Shown: piece by piece, positions 7,268-15,325 of the stretch | How positions within the stretch are numbered: position 1 is the stretch's first letter | Layout of the letters: every line of letters begins with the position of its first letter | Assembly: GCA_023426145.1 (NCBI GenBank) | Contig: JAFABG010000019.1 | Location: 77,325 to 141,324 of the forward strand | Direction of reading: 5' to 3' | DNA from: Bacteroidota bacterium | GTDB taxonomy: Bacteria; Bacteroidota; Bacteroidia; Bacteroidales; Bacteroidaceae | Length of the DNA stretch: 64,000 nucleotides | Translations under genes and position numbers: made by a program | Notes under the pieces: generated by a model | Told to the model about the DNA's origin: nothing | The model's input: the letters and a program-made list of their open reading frames with translations, nothing else | Databases searched by the model: none

Positions 7268-8905
7268 TTACATCATTCCACCCATGCCGCCCATTCCAGG
7301 AGCGCCCATTGGCATTTCAGGTTTATCTTCTTTCTTATCTACAATCACACACTCAGTAGTCAAGAACATACCAGCGATAGAAGCAGCATTTTCAAGAGCC
7401 ACACGAGCTACTTTAGCAGGGTCAACAACACCAGCAGCATGCAAGTTTTCGTAAACATCAGTACGAGCATTGTAACCAAAGTCACCTTTTGCTTCACGTA
7501 CTTTCTGAACTACCACTGCACCTTCTTTACCTGCATTTGCAACAATCTCACGAAGAGGTTGCTCAATGGCACGTTTGATGATTTCAACACCAGTTGTTTC
7601 ATCAGGATTGTCACCCTTCAAACCTTCAAGAGAGTCAATAGCACGGATATAAGCAACACCACCACCAGGAATAATACCTTCTTCGATAGCAGCACGAGTT
7701 GCACGCAAAGCGTCATCAACACGGTCTTTCTTCTCTTTCATTTCTACTTCAGAAGCAGCACCTACGTAAAGAACTGCTACCCCACCTGACAATTTAGCCA
7801 AACGTTCTTGTAGCTTCTCACGGTCGTAATCTGACTTAGTAGCAACAATCTGAGACTTAATCTGATCGCAACGTTCTTTGATATTCTCTTTTACACCAGC
7901 ACCATTAACAATAGTTGTATTATCCTTAGATACGGTTACTTTGTCAGCAGTACCAAGCATTTCAATAGTAGCCTGTTCCAACTTCAAACCTTTTTCTTCG
8001 CTGATTACCACACCACCAGTTAAGATAGCGATATCTTCCAGCATTTCTTTACGACGGTCACCAAAGCCCGGAGCCTTCACTGCACAAATCTTAAGTTGTG
8101 AACGCAGACGGTTTACTACCAAAGTAGTCAACGCTTCGCTATCTACATCTTCAGCAATAACCAACAAAGGACGACCACTCTGAACCGCAGGTTCAAGGAT
8201 AGGTAAGAAATCTTTCAGATTAGAAATCTTTTTATCGTAGATCAAAATGTAAGGTTTTTCCATCTCACATTCCATCTTTTCAGTATTTGTTACAAAGTAA
8301 GCTGACAAATAACCTCTATCAAACTGCATACCTTCAACTACACCAATAGTAGTATCAGTTCCTTTAGCTTCTTCAATAGTGATTACACCATCTTTAGAAA
8401 CTTTACGCATAGCGTCAGCAATCAATTTACCAATAACCGGGTCATTGTTTGCAGATACTGTAGCAACTTGTTCGATCTTGTCATAATTGTCACCCACAGT
8501 TTCAGCTTGTGCTTTGATTGATTCAACCACTTTGGCAACAGCCTTGTCGATACCACGTTTGATATCCATTGGACTTGCACCAGCAGTAACATTCTTCAAA
8601 CCTTCAGCAACAATAGCTTGAGCCAAAACAGTTGCAGTAGTAGTACCGTCACCAGCATCGTCACCAGTCTTAGAAGCTACTTCTTTCACCAATTGAGCAC
8701 CCGTATTTTGGTAAGAATCTGCCAACTCAATTTCTTTAGCAACAGTCACACCATCTTTAGTGATGTGTGGTGCACCGAATTTCTTTTCGATAATTACATT
8801 ACGTCCTTTAGGGCCGAGAGTTACTTTTACTGCATTTGCCAACGCATCAACACCCTTTTTTAATTGGTCGCGGGCATCGATATTGAATAATATTTCTTTT
8901 GCCAT
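7268..8905 (-). CDS. groEL: Chaperonin GroEL (60 kDa)
   Basis: Cytoplasmic ATP-driven double-ring chaperonin working with GroES. Full length at 545 aa. The N-terminus MAKEILFNIDARDQLKKGVDALANAVKVTLGPKGRNV is the standard opening. The ATP-binding GDGTTTATVLA motif lies at about residues 86-96. The C-terminus has the flexible Gly-Met tail (MGAPGMGGMGGMM). Gene order groES then groEL with 38 bp between them is standard. The long open frames antisense to this gene are a codon-bias artefact. Transcribed with groES from upstream of 9216 and closed by the strong hairpin at 7204-7230. Confidence 0.98.
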   Translation of the reverse strand: MAKEILFNIDARDQLKKGVDALANAVKVTLGPKGRNVIIEKKFGAPHITKDGVTVAKEIELADSYQNTGAQLVKEVASKTGDDAGDGTTTATVLAQAIVAEGLKNVTAGASPMDIKRGIDKAVAKVVESIKAQAETVGDNYDKIEQVATVSANNDPVIGKLIADAMRKVSKDGVITIEEAKGTDTTIGVVEGMQFDRGYLSAYFVTNTEKMECEMEKPYILIYDKKISNLKDFLPILEPAVQSGRPLLVIAEDVDSEALTTLVVNRLRSQLKICAVKAPGFGDRRKEMLEDIAILTGGVVISEEKGLKLEQATIEMLGTADKVTVSKDNTTIVNGAGVKENIKERCDQIKSQIVATKSDYDREKLQERLAKLSGGVAVLYVGAASEVEMKEKKDRVDDALRATRAAIEEGIIPGGGVAYIRAIDSLEGLKGDNPDETTGVEIIKRAIEQPLREIVANAGKEGAVVVQKVREAKGDFGYNARTDVYENLHAAGVVDPAKVARVALENAASIAGMFLTTECVIVDKKEDKPEMPMGAPGMGGMGGMM

Positions 8906-8943
8906 AATGATTTTTACTATTTTATGATTGTTTACTACGTTTA

Positions 8944-9216
8944 TTAACCCAGAATAGCTAAAACGTCGCTCTGACGCATGATAAGATATTTATCACCTTC
9001 AACTTCTAGTTCTGTACCAGCGTACTTGCCATAAAGAACAGTATCACCTACTTTCAATACCATTTCTTCATCTTTTGTACCTTGTCCTACAGCAACAACT
9101 TCACCTTTCAATGGCTTTTCTTTTGCTGTGTCAGGAATAATGATACCACCAATTGTTTTTTCTTCTGCAGGAGCAGGGAGAATAAGCACTCTGTCTGCTA
9201 ATGGTTTAATGTTCAT
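8944..9216 (-). CDS. groES: Co-chaperonin GroES (10 kDa)
   Basis: Heptameric lid for GroEL, 90 aa. It begins MNIKPLADRVLILPAP and contains the mobile loop EEKTIGGIIIPDTAKEKP (about residues 18-35), whose GGIIIP segment docks on GroEL, followed by GEVVAVG and the roof loop. First gene of the groES-groEL operon, ATG start. No CIRCE inverted repeat (TTAGCACTC-type) lies upstream, so HrcA control is not supported. Two small tandem hairpins occur in the probable leader at 9265-9294. Confidence 0.98.
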   Translation of the reverse strand: MNIKPLADRVLILPAPAEEKTIGGIIIPDTAKEKPLKGEVVAVGQGTKDEEMVLKVGDTVLYGKYAGTELEVEGDKYLIMRQSDVLAILG

Positions 9217-9264
9217 AGTTCTTTCTTTTGATTTTATTTGTTATACATTATAAACTCAATATGA

Positions 9265-9294
9265 CTTCCTTTTCGGAAGACGATAAACCTATCG
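9265..9294 (-). promoter_or_regulatory. Tandem small hairpins upstream of groES
   Basis: CTTCC (9265-9269) pairs with GGAAG (9275-9279), and CGATA (9281-9285) with TATCG (9290-9294), each a perfect 5-bp stem with a 4-5 base loop, only one base apart. They lie 49-78 bases before the groES start. Whether they are in the transcript depends on an unmapped start site; no convincing TAnnTTTG box is visible. Confidence 0.3.
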
Positions 9295-9476
9295 CGAAAA
9301 TCGTGCCAAAAACAAATTAGGATTGTTTGTCAGAAATAAACTGCCAAAATGGCGGCAAGGTTAAATTAAAATGGCAAGAAAAAAAATCACCTCACACTTT
9401 TTAAACAATAAATACGTTTTATTCCTTATAATAGTATATATTCGTAAATGAACCTCTAAATGTGCAGTAATACTAT

Positions 9477-10505
9477 ATGAAGAAAATAGAATACTATATC
9501 CTGATCCTTTTATCAATGACGTACGCTTGTTCATTGGATAAAAAAGACCTTTCAACAAACGAATCGTTAGAAACAGACACATTGATGACTGACACCACGA
9601 TGTTGAACGATTCAGAACCCGTAGTTAAAACAATCACCCCAGAACAAATTCAAATAAAAAAAGCTTTATTGTATGACAAATATACTTTAGAAGATACTTA
9701 TCCTTATAAAGATACCACCCGTTGTTTTCAATGGGATAAAATAAAGAAAAGCCTTGCATTGCTAGAAAACATTCAGCAGCAACCACGGCAATGGGCAATA
9801 CTTCAAAACTATAAGAATAGAAATGGCGAAGCTCCTTTAGTCAGAACATTTAAAAGAAACGTATATGGACGAGTTGCAGACACATTAGGCGTAGAACGCT
9901 ACCAGTCTGTTCCCCTTTATCTGCTCACAGATACCTTAACGCCTGAGCGCTACGCGCAAGACGGAGAATTAACTGAATATCTCGAAGATGGAGATAAATT
10001 CGTTAAGGCAACACCCGTATTCACTAAAGGAGAGTGGATGATTCCCAAAAAATATGTCAAAGTGATCGGCGATACGGTTGTTTTTAATAAAGCAATCTTT
10101 GTTGACCGCCATAATCAAAATATCACTACTATGGAGCGTGCCGAAGAAGGACAATGGGAGGTTCGAAGTATGAATCCAATTACTACCGGGCTCCACCGCC
10201 CCCCCTATGCTCAAGAAACACCCTTGGGTATGTTTGTGTTGCAAGAAAAAAAAGTAAAGATGGTATATCTCAAAGATGGTTCTAAAGAAACTGGCGGATA
10301 TGCACCTTATGCTAGCCGTTTCACAGATGGAGCATACCTCCACGGAGTTCCTGTAAATGCTCCACGTAGCACCCCAATAGAGTTTAGCTGGTCACTTGGA
10401 ACGACCCCTAAATCTCACATGTGTGTACGAAATGCCACTTCTCACGCTAAATTTATTTTTGACTGGGCACCTGTTAACAAAACAATAATTTTTGTTTTGG
10501 AATAA
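9477..10505 (+). CDS. L,D-transpeptidase family lipoprotein
   Basis: Predicted periplasmic lipoprotein (lipobox MTYAC, Cys18) of 342 aa with a C-terminal YkuD catalytic domain. L,D-transpeptidases form 3-3 cross-links in peptidoglycan or attach proteins to it. The domain shows ETPLGMFVLQEKK, FTDGAYLHGVPVN (conserved His-Gly) and SHMCVRN at 313-319, where Cys316 is the expected nucleophile. The usual motif is S-H-G-C-x-R; here the Gly is Met. The N-terminal 200 residues are Asp/Thr-rich and then include a segment that may be an SH3-like or wall-binding region. A second, unrelated-length L,D-transpeptidase follows 45 bp downstream from its own promoter. Confidence 0.78.
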   Translation: MKKIEYYILILLSMTYACSLDKKDLSTNESLETDTLMTDTTMLNDSEPVVKTITPEQIQIKKALLYDKYTLEDTYPYKDTTRCFQWDKIKKSLALLENIQQQPRQWAILQNYKNRNGEAPLVRTFKRNVYGRVADTLGVERYQSVPLYLLTDTLTPERYAQDGELTEYLEDGDKFVKATPVFTKGEWMIPKKYVKVIGDTVVFNKAIFVDRHNQNITTMERAEEGQWEVRSMNPITTGLHRPPYAQETPLGMFVLQEKKVKMVYLKDGSKETGGYAPYASRFTDGAYLHGVPVNAPRSTPIEFSWSLGTTPKSHMCVRNATSHAKFIFDWAPVNKTIIFVLE

Positions 10506-10522
10506 AATAGTTTCTATATTTG
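10491..10522 (+). promoter_or_regulatory. Bacteroides-type promoter of the second L,D-transpeptidase
   Basis: TTTG at 10491-10494, 20 bases, TATATTTG at 10515-10522 (perfect TAnnTTTG), followed by the ATG at 10551. The -33 element lies inside the last codons of the preceding gene. Confidence 0.7.
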
Positions 10523-10550
10523 CGGCGATTAAATATCTAGTTTACACACT

Positions 10551-11279
10551 ATGTTTCAGAAAGTTATATTTTGTTTTTTGTTCTTTTTCGTCCCTTTTAA
10601 TCGCACAGCTGTCAATACTATTGCCAATAATGCATATATGTTGCCCGAAACTACTTCAGAGGCTCCCACTGGTGAGCAACTTTTTGAAGAGATGCAATTA
10701 CAAGGTCTTGTTAATTTTGTAGCATTTCAACAAGCTGTCTCCGGATACAATCGAATTAAGGAAAAAAGCAAACCTATTCTTACTCTGATTGATTTTTCGA
10801 AACCCTCAACCGCAAAACGTTTTTATGTGTTTGACCTGGAAAAGAAAGAATTGCTTTATTCATCAGTCGTTTCCCATGGTAGAAATAGTGGAGAGAATTA
10901 TGCTACCTCATTTTCAAATCAAAATGGTTCGTACAAAAGCTCTTTAGGATTTTATCTAACTGAAAATACCTATAAAGGTGGAAACGGGTATTCACTTATC
11001 CTCAATGGACTGGAAAAAGGCATTAATGATCATGCAAAAGAGCGAGCAATTGTTGTACACGGAGCACCGTATGCTAATCCAGCTGTTGCCGCATCAGGAC
11101 GTTTGGGCAGAAGTTTGGGATGCCCAGCGCTTCCTACGAATCTTGCTCGGCCGATCATTAACACGATCAAAAATGGAAGCGTCATGTTTATCTATGCAAA
11201 TAATCCAAATTACCTAGCTCATAGTGACCTACTAAAAAACAAGAAAGCACTCGTTTCAGCAACTATAAATCAATTATAG
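10551..11279 (+). CDS. Murein L,D-transpeptidase catalytic-domain protein (YkuD_2 type)
   Basis: Secreted protein of 242 aa with a signal peptide (VIFCFLFFFVPFNRTA). The catalytic domain is the variant family common in Bacteroidetes: LTLIDFSKPSTAKRFYVFDLEKKELLYSSVVSHGRNSG, then IVVHGAP (His170-Gly171) and GRSLGCPALP (Ser188, Cys191 as nucleophile). It should act on peptidoglycan in the periplasm. Transcribed from a well-formed promoter at 10491-10522, independent of the preceding transpeptidase. The two enzymes differ in domain type and are not a simple duplication. Confidence 0.85.
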   Translation: MFQKVIFCFLFFFVPFNRTAVNTIANNAYMLPETTSEAPTGEQLFEEMQLQGLVNFVAFQQAVSGYNRIKEKSKPILTLIDFSKPSTAKRFYVFDLEKKELLYSSVVSHGRNSGENYATSFSNQNGSYKSSLGFYLTENTYKGGNGYSLILNGLEKGINDHAKERAIVVHGAPYANPAVAASGRLGRSLGCPALPTNLARPIINTIKNGSVMFIYANNPNYLAHSDLLKNKKALVSATINQL

Positions 11280-11319
11280 AAAAACTTGTAGGTGAATTTT
11301 AAGGGCATCAAAGCATACC

Positions 11320-11481
11320 TTATTCACAAGTAATTACAATTTCCTGTGCCTTTGCTAGATTCTTCTTTGTAGCACCGATCAGTGAACTTCCCATATAGAA
11401 TAAAAATATCAAGCTAATAATTACCATCAATGCGCCTATCATCGCATAACGGCTTCTCTGTTCTAAAAGACTACTGTTCAT
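11320..11481 (-). CDS. Small single-pass membrane protein, 53 aa
   Basis: A short minus-strand gene in an otherwise empty gap. ATG at 11479-11481, TAA at 11320-11322, 53 residues: polar N-terminus MNSSLLEQRSRYA, one hydrophobic helix (MIGALMVIISLIFLFYMGSSLIG), and a Lys-rich tail ending TCE. Upstream are GGAG at a good spacing, a clear Shine-Dalgarno by Bacteroides standards, and a perfect -7 box TATCTTTG (minus strand, 11507-11514) about 26 bases before the ATG. These signals plus a coherent TM helix support a real gene. Function unknown; it precedes the flippase gene's end and opposes the L,D-transpeptidase. Confidence 0.6.
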   Translation of the reverse strand: MNSSLLEQRSRYAMIGALMVIISLIFLFYMGSSLIGATKKNLAKAQEIVITCE

Positions 11482-11506
11482 ACCGATTCTCCTTTATTAT
11501 ATGCTA

Positions 11507-11514
11507 CAAAGATA
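11507..11514 (-). promoter_or_regulatory. -7 box of the 53-aa membrane protein
   Basis: Plus strand CAAAGATA, that is TATCTTTG on the minus strand, a perfect TAnnTTTG. No TTTG at the ideal -33 distance; one lies 14 bases upstream. Confidence 0.5.
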
Positions 11515-11558
11515 ACATTTGAATGCTACAAAAGATTGACAACATTGTTTCAAAAAGC

Positions 11559-12578
11559 TTAAATATTTACTTTCTTTAACCAACTGGGAATTATACACAC
11601 GCCAATAATCAAATACATGTAATAGGTAATTACCCTCCAGACAAAAGCAACAACTAAAGCCATACTAGGAATAGTGAAAAAATCAGCATAATACTCCTGA
11701 AACATATATTCAATAATTCCGCTTCCACCCGGTGTTGGACTTGCAGTCATTACGATCCACAAAACCAGCTGCCGCACAAAGGCGATTAACTGATTGCCGC
11801 TTATGGTAAATGCGTACAAAATCGCATTCACAACTAAATAGCGCGAACACCATGCCAAAAAAGTCAAACCAAACGTCTTCAACCAAAAGCCGAAAGACTT
11901 TCCGCTAATTTGATGAGAACTTTCGACTAGGTTGTCTGTTAACTTCTCTATTGAATGGTACCACCGACTCAAAAGAGGCAAACTAAAAATATGCATGAAT
12001 AAGCGTTTCACCCATTCTGGATATTGAAAAAGAGCCAAGTACAATATAAAAGTCCAAAGCAACACAACTCCGTACACCACGAAGAAGACCAACCGTACTC
12101 CCGTGGAGAGAATGGAGATATTACCAAACAATTCCTCAAAAGGAAAGACTAAAAGTGCAAGTGGACAAGCGACAACTAAAAACAATTCGTCCATAAACAG
12201 ACAGGATATCATCATAGCTGTGCCCTTTCCACCACTTAAACCCTCTTTATTAAGAAACCACCCAATTAACCCTCCGCCACCAACGACTGAAGGAGTGACA
12301 GCAGAAGTAAATTCGCACAGCATATTGACATTGAACGCCTGCTTCCACGAAAGAGCTTTATCAGAAAGCCAACGAAATCGTGCAATTAATGCTCCGTCAC
12401 GAACAAATACAAAAAGAAAAGCCAAAATCAAACCGAGCAATAGCTTCCAAGAGAAACGTATATCCGGAAAGGTATGAGCATCAAACTCTCGGAGAAACAG
12501 CCACCCGATTACCACAAGGCCAATCACAATAGGAAGAATCACATAATATATATGGAATGTTTTCTTTGCTCTATCCAC
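11559..12578 (-). CDS. Flippase-like membrane protein (LPG synthase TM / AglD family)
   Basis: Polytopic inner-membrane protein of 339 aa, about eight hydrophobic helices, of the UPF0104/AglD/MprF-flippase-domain family. The family signature near the C-terminus is clear: TASPTPGGSGIIEYMF. These proteins are thought to flip or help make glycolipids or aminoacyl lipids. No MprF-type synthase domain is attached. It starts with GTG whose G overlaps the TAG stop of the glycosyltransferase gene, so the two are translationally coupled and probably act on the same glycolipid. Substrate not known. Confidence 0.8.
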   Translation of the reverse strand: MDRAKKTFHIYYVILPIVIGLVVIGWLFLREFDAHTFPDIRFSWKLLLGLILAFLFVFVRDGALIARFRWLSDKALSWKQAFNVNMLCEFTSAVTPSVVGGGGLIGWFLNKEGLSGGKGTAMMISCLFMDELFLVVACPLALLVFPFEELFGNISILSTGVRLVFFVVYGVVLLWTFILYLALFQYPEWVKRLFMHIFSLPLLSRWYHSIEKLTDNLVESSHQISGKSFGFWLKTFGLTFLAWCSRYLVVNAILYAFTISGNQLIAFVRQLVLWIVMTASPTPGGSGIIEYMFQEYYADFFTIPSMALVVAFVWRVITYYMYLIIGVCIIPSWLKKVNI

Positions 12579-13726
12579 TAGGCTTTGCGTTTCATTAAAT
12601 TCAAATAACGATCGTAAACTTCATCGGCCACATCTGACCAAGAACGTGCTATCGTTCGGGAAGCCTCCTCTCCTACTCGAGTTATAAGATCAGGTTGTCG
12701 AATCAGTTCTGCCAGACGACCGGCATAAGCATCTACTCGGTCTGCTGACAAGAAACCATTGGACGACTCCTTTATTATTTCGGCGGCAGTAGATTTTTCA
12801 ATCAAAACAGAAGGTGTATGTAATGCGGCAGCTTCACGTACCACTAAAGGAGCATTATCATACAAGGATGGAAAAAGGAATAAGTCTGCCGCAGCATAAT
12901 AGTGTTTTAATTGTTCCCGATTAGTCAAATTACCAACAAAAATCACTTTATCGCACAAACAAAGCTGACGGGCTTTCCGCTTCATCTCGGAAGCCGCATA
13001 GCCAGTACCGATAAAATACATTTTATAAGGTAAATCCCTTATCTCAGATAAAACATTCAAAAGAAAATCGAGATTCTTTTCCCATATATGTTGCCCAACA
13101 AACAAGAACATCATTTCGCCTTGCCCCAACTTTAAGTCTTTTCGGGCCGAACTACATAACTCGGCCAAAGGCTGTCCATCAGCAAAATCATTCCCATTAT
13201 CAACCACTTCCACTCGCCCTTTATATCCGTATTCACGCAAAGTATCTTCTACAGAAGCCTGCGGAATCCACACCTCATCGGCCATCTCATAGAAACGAAC
13301 AACATTCCGAACCAAATAATCAACCATAGTTTTACACGGGATAGCCCGTTCAAAATCCGATCTATATTTCGAATGAAAAGTAGCAATAACCGGAATACGC
13401 TGAGCCTTAGCTATTCGCATGGCTAGCGCTCCTGAAGAAAATGGGCAGTGGGCATGTACTAAATCAAACGAAAGTTTATGGATGCGGGCATGAAAAGGCC
13501 AATCGATGCGAGGGAAGCCTAGACGATAAGGTTTACGCATCGGAATAGGGATCGATGAATAACGATACACCGGATACAACTCTTCATCTTTTGCATCGGG
13601 AGCGCTGGGAGTGACCACACAAACATTACCAGCTTTTTTGTTTAACCAGTAGGCATAATTTTGTGTTGTAAGGGATACTCCGTCCATAATAGGCGGAAAA
13701 CAATCGTTAAATAGACCTATCATTCG
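12578..13726 (-). CDS. Glycosyltransferase family 4
   Basis: Retaining GT-B glycosyltransferase of 382 aa. N-terminal acceptor domain: MIGLFNDCFPPIMDGVSLTTQNYA and HAHCPFSSGALAMRIAK. C-terminal nucleotide-sugar domain: FLFVGQHIWEKNLDFLL (phosphate loop), VIFVGNLTNREQLKHYYAAADLFLFPS, and NAPLVVREAAALHTPSVLIE, the family's E-x7-E region. It resembles glycosyltransferases that build membrane glycolipids. An upstream TTG (13747) could extend it by seven codons, but that TTG lies within a -7-like element (TTACTTTG), so ATG at 13726 is chosen. Coupled to the flippase-like gene, suggesting a two-step glycolipid pathway. Confidence 0.85.
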   Translation of the reverse strand, partial: RMIGLFNDCFPPIMDGVSLTTQNYAYWLNKKAGNVCVVTPSAPDAKDEELYPVYRYSSIPIPMRKPYRLGFPRIDWPFHARIHKLSFDLVHAHCPFSSGALAMRIAKAQRIPVIATFHSKYRSDFERAIPCKTMVDYLVRNVVRFYEMADEVWIPQASVEDTLREYGYKGRVEVVDNGNDFADGQPLAELCSSARKDLKLGQGEMMFLFVGQHIWEKNLDFLLNVLSEIRDLPYKMYFIGTGYAASEMKRKARQLCLCDKVIFVGNLTNREQLKHYYAAADLFLFPSLYDNAPLVVREAAALHTPSVLIEKSTAAEIIKESSNGFLSADRVDAYAGRLAELIRQPDLITRVGEEASRTIARSWSDVADEVYDRYLNLMKRKA

Positions 13727-13819
13727 TTTGTTATTAGATGTTTGCAAAGTAACAACACCGATATTACATTTATTTGAAGGGAATATTTCATAAATAAAAA
13801 TTCATAAATAAAAAATAGC

Positions 13820-13827
13820 TATCTTTG
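13820..13827 (+). promoter_or_regulatory. -7 box of the hydrogenase operon
   Basis: TATCTTTG, perfect TAnnTTTG, 28 bases before the hydA ATG at 13856. The -33 region is A-rich without a TTTG, which may mean activator dependence. Confidence 0.55.
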
Positions 13828-13855
13828 CACCCACCAACAACCCTTTTTATATTTT

Positions 13856-15325
13856 ATGGCTTTTACGAATAACATTATGATTGTCCGGCATAAGTTGCTG
13901 GCTGACCTTGTCAGACTCTGGAAAAACGACCAGTTAGTAGAAAAAATAGATCGCCTCCCCATCGAATTGAGTCCGCGCAGATCAAAACCGTTGGGACGTT
14001 GCTGCGTACATAAAGAACGTGCAGTATGGCGTTATAAAACCTTTCCTTTACTAGGACTAGATATGACAGATGAATCAGATGAAGTAACTCCATTGTCTGA
14101 TTATGCACGTACCTCTTTAAACCGTACGGAAATCACTAAGGAAAATATTATGTGTGTCATTGACGAAGCTTGCTCTTCGTGCATTCAAATCAATTATGAG
14201 ATTACAAATCTTTGCAGGGGGTGTGTAGCCCGTAGTTGCTACATGAACTGTCCTAAAGATGCCATACGTTTCAAAAAAAATGGGCAGGCAATGATCGACC
14301 ACGACGCTTGTGTTAGTTGTGGAATTTGTCATAAAAGCTGTCCCTACCATGCCATTGTATACATACCTGTCCCTTGCGAAGAATCTTGCCCAGTGAAAGC
14401 AATCAGCAAAGACGAACACGGTGTAGAGTACATTGACGAAACCAAATGTATCTATTGTGGAAAGTGTATGAATGCTTGCCCATTTGGTGCCATCTTTGAA
14501 ATCTCACAGACTTTTGATGTTCTGCAACAGATCAGAAGAGGCGAGAAAGTGGTAGCTATCATTGCTCCATCTATCTTAGGGCAATTTAAAACCTCCATCG
14601 AACAAGTATATGGTGCGTTTAAAGAAATTGGGTTCACCGACATCATTGAGGTGGCTGAAGGCGCAATGATGACCACCAGCAATGAAGCACACGAATTGTT
14701 GGAAAAGCTAGAAGAAGGGCAGAAATTCATGACTACATCCTGCTGTCCATCCTACATCGAATTAGTAGAAAAGCATATGCCGGAAATGAAACCTTATGTT
14801 TCTACCACCGGTTCTCCAATGTACTACACGGCAAGAATTGCCAAAGAAAAACACCCAGGTGCTAAAGTCGTATTCGTAGGCCCTTGTGTTGCGAAACGAA
14901 AAGAAGTACGCCGTGATGAAGCCGTTGATTATATTCTCACGTTTGAAGAAGTTGGTTCTATCCTTGACGGTATGGACATCCAACTCGAACAAGTTGGGAC
15001 TTTCTCAATTCTCCATACCTCAGTTCGCGAAGCTCATGGTTTTGCACAAGCAGGCGGTGTTATGGGTGCTGTGAAAGCCTATCTAAAAGACGAAGCAGAG
15101 AAAATCAATGCCATTCAAGTGTCAGATATCAACAAGAAGAATATAGCTTTACTGCGTGCTTGTGCTAAAACAGGCAAAGCAGCGGGACAGTTTATTGAAG
15201 TAATGGCTTGCGAAGGAGGATGTATCACCGGACCAAGTACGCACAACGACATCGTTTCGGGTCGTCGCCAGTTAGCACAAGAACTGCTTAAGCGAAAAGA
15301 GAGTTATGAAACAATGGATAGATAA
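13856..15325 (+). CDS. hydA: [FeFe] hydrogenase catalytic subunit (group B type)
   Basis: Monomeric iron hydrogenase of 489 aa, reducing protons to H2 (or the reverse) with ferredoxin as likely partner. Cys-rich N-terminal region (49-128) is followed by ferredoxin-like clusters (C152-SCGICHKSCP; C198-IYCGKCMNACP). The H-cluster domain has all three signatures: L1 TSCCPSY at 294-300 (Cys296 proton relay, Cys297 ligand), L2 GPCVAKRKE with Cys344 and Lys347, L3 EVMACEGGCITGP with Cys452 and Cys456. The Met normally before PC in L2 is Gly. The short form with an extra Cys-rich N-terminus fits the group B hydrogenases of Bacteroides. hydE starts 20 bases before its stop. Confidence 0.9.
   Translation: MAFTNNIMIVRHKLLADLVRLWKNDQLVEKIDRLPIELSPRRSKPLGRCCVHKERAVWRYKTFPLLGLDMTDESDEVTPLSDYARTSLNRTEITKENIMCVIDEACSSCIQINYEITNLCRGCVARSCYMNCPKDAIRFKKNGQAMIDHDACVSCGICHKSCPYHAIVYIPVPCEESCPVKAISKDEHGVEYIDETKCIYCGKCMNACPFGAIFEISQTFDVLQQIRRGEKVVAIIAPSILGQFKTSIEQVYGAFKEIGFTDIIEVAEGAMMTTSNEAHELLEKLEEGQKFMTTSCCPSYIELVEKHMPEMKPYVSTTGSPMYYTARIAKEKHPGAKVVFVGPCVAKRKEVRRDEAVDYILTFEEVGSILDGMDIQLEQVGTFSILHTSVREAHGFAQAGGVMGAVKAYLKDEAEKINAIQVSDINKKNIALLRACAKTGKAAGQFIEVMACEGGCITGPSTHNDIVSGRRQLAQELLKRKESYETMDR

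Noticed and set aside
7244..7789. Long forward open frame antisense to groEL
   Set aside because: It mirrors the codon-biased groEL gene, has a Ser/Thr/Phe-rich composition without domain signal and no promoter.
9217..9360. Possible CIRCE/HrcA operator before groES
   Set aside because: No TTAGCACTC-N9-GAGTGCTAA-like repeat is present; only short unrelated hairpins are seen.
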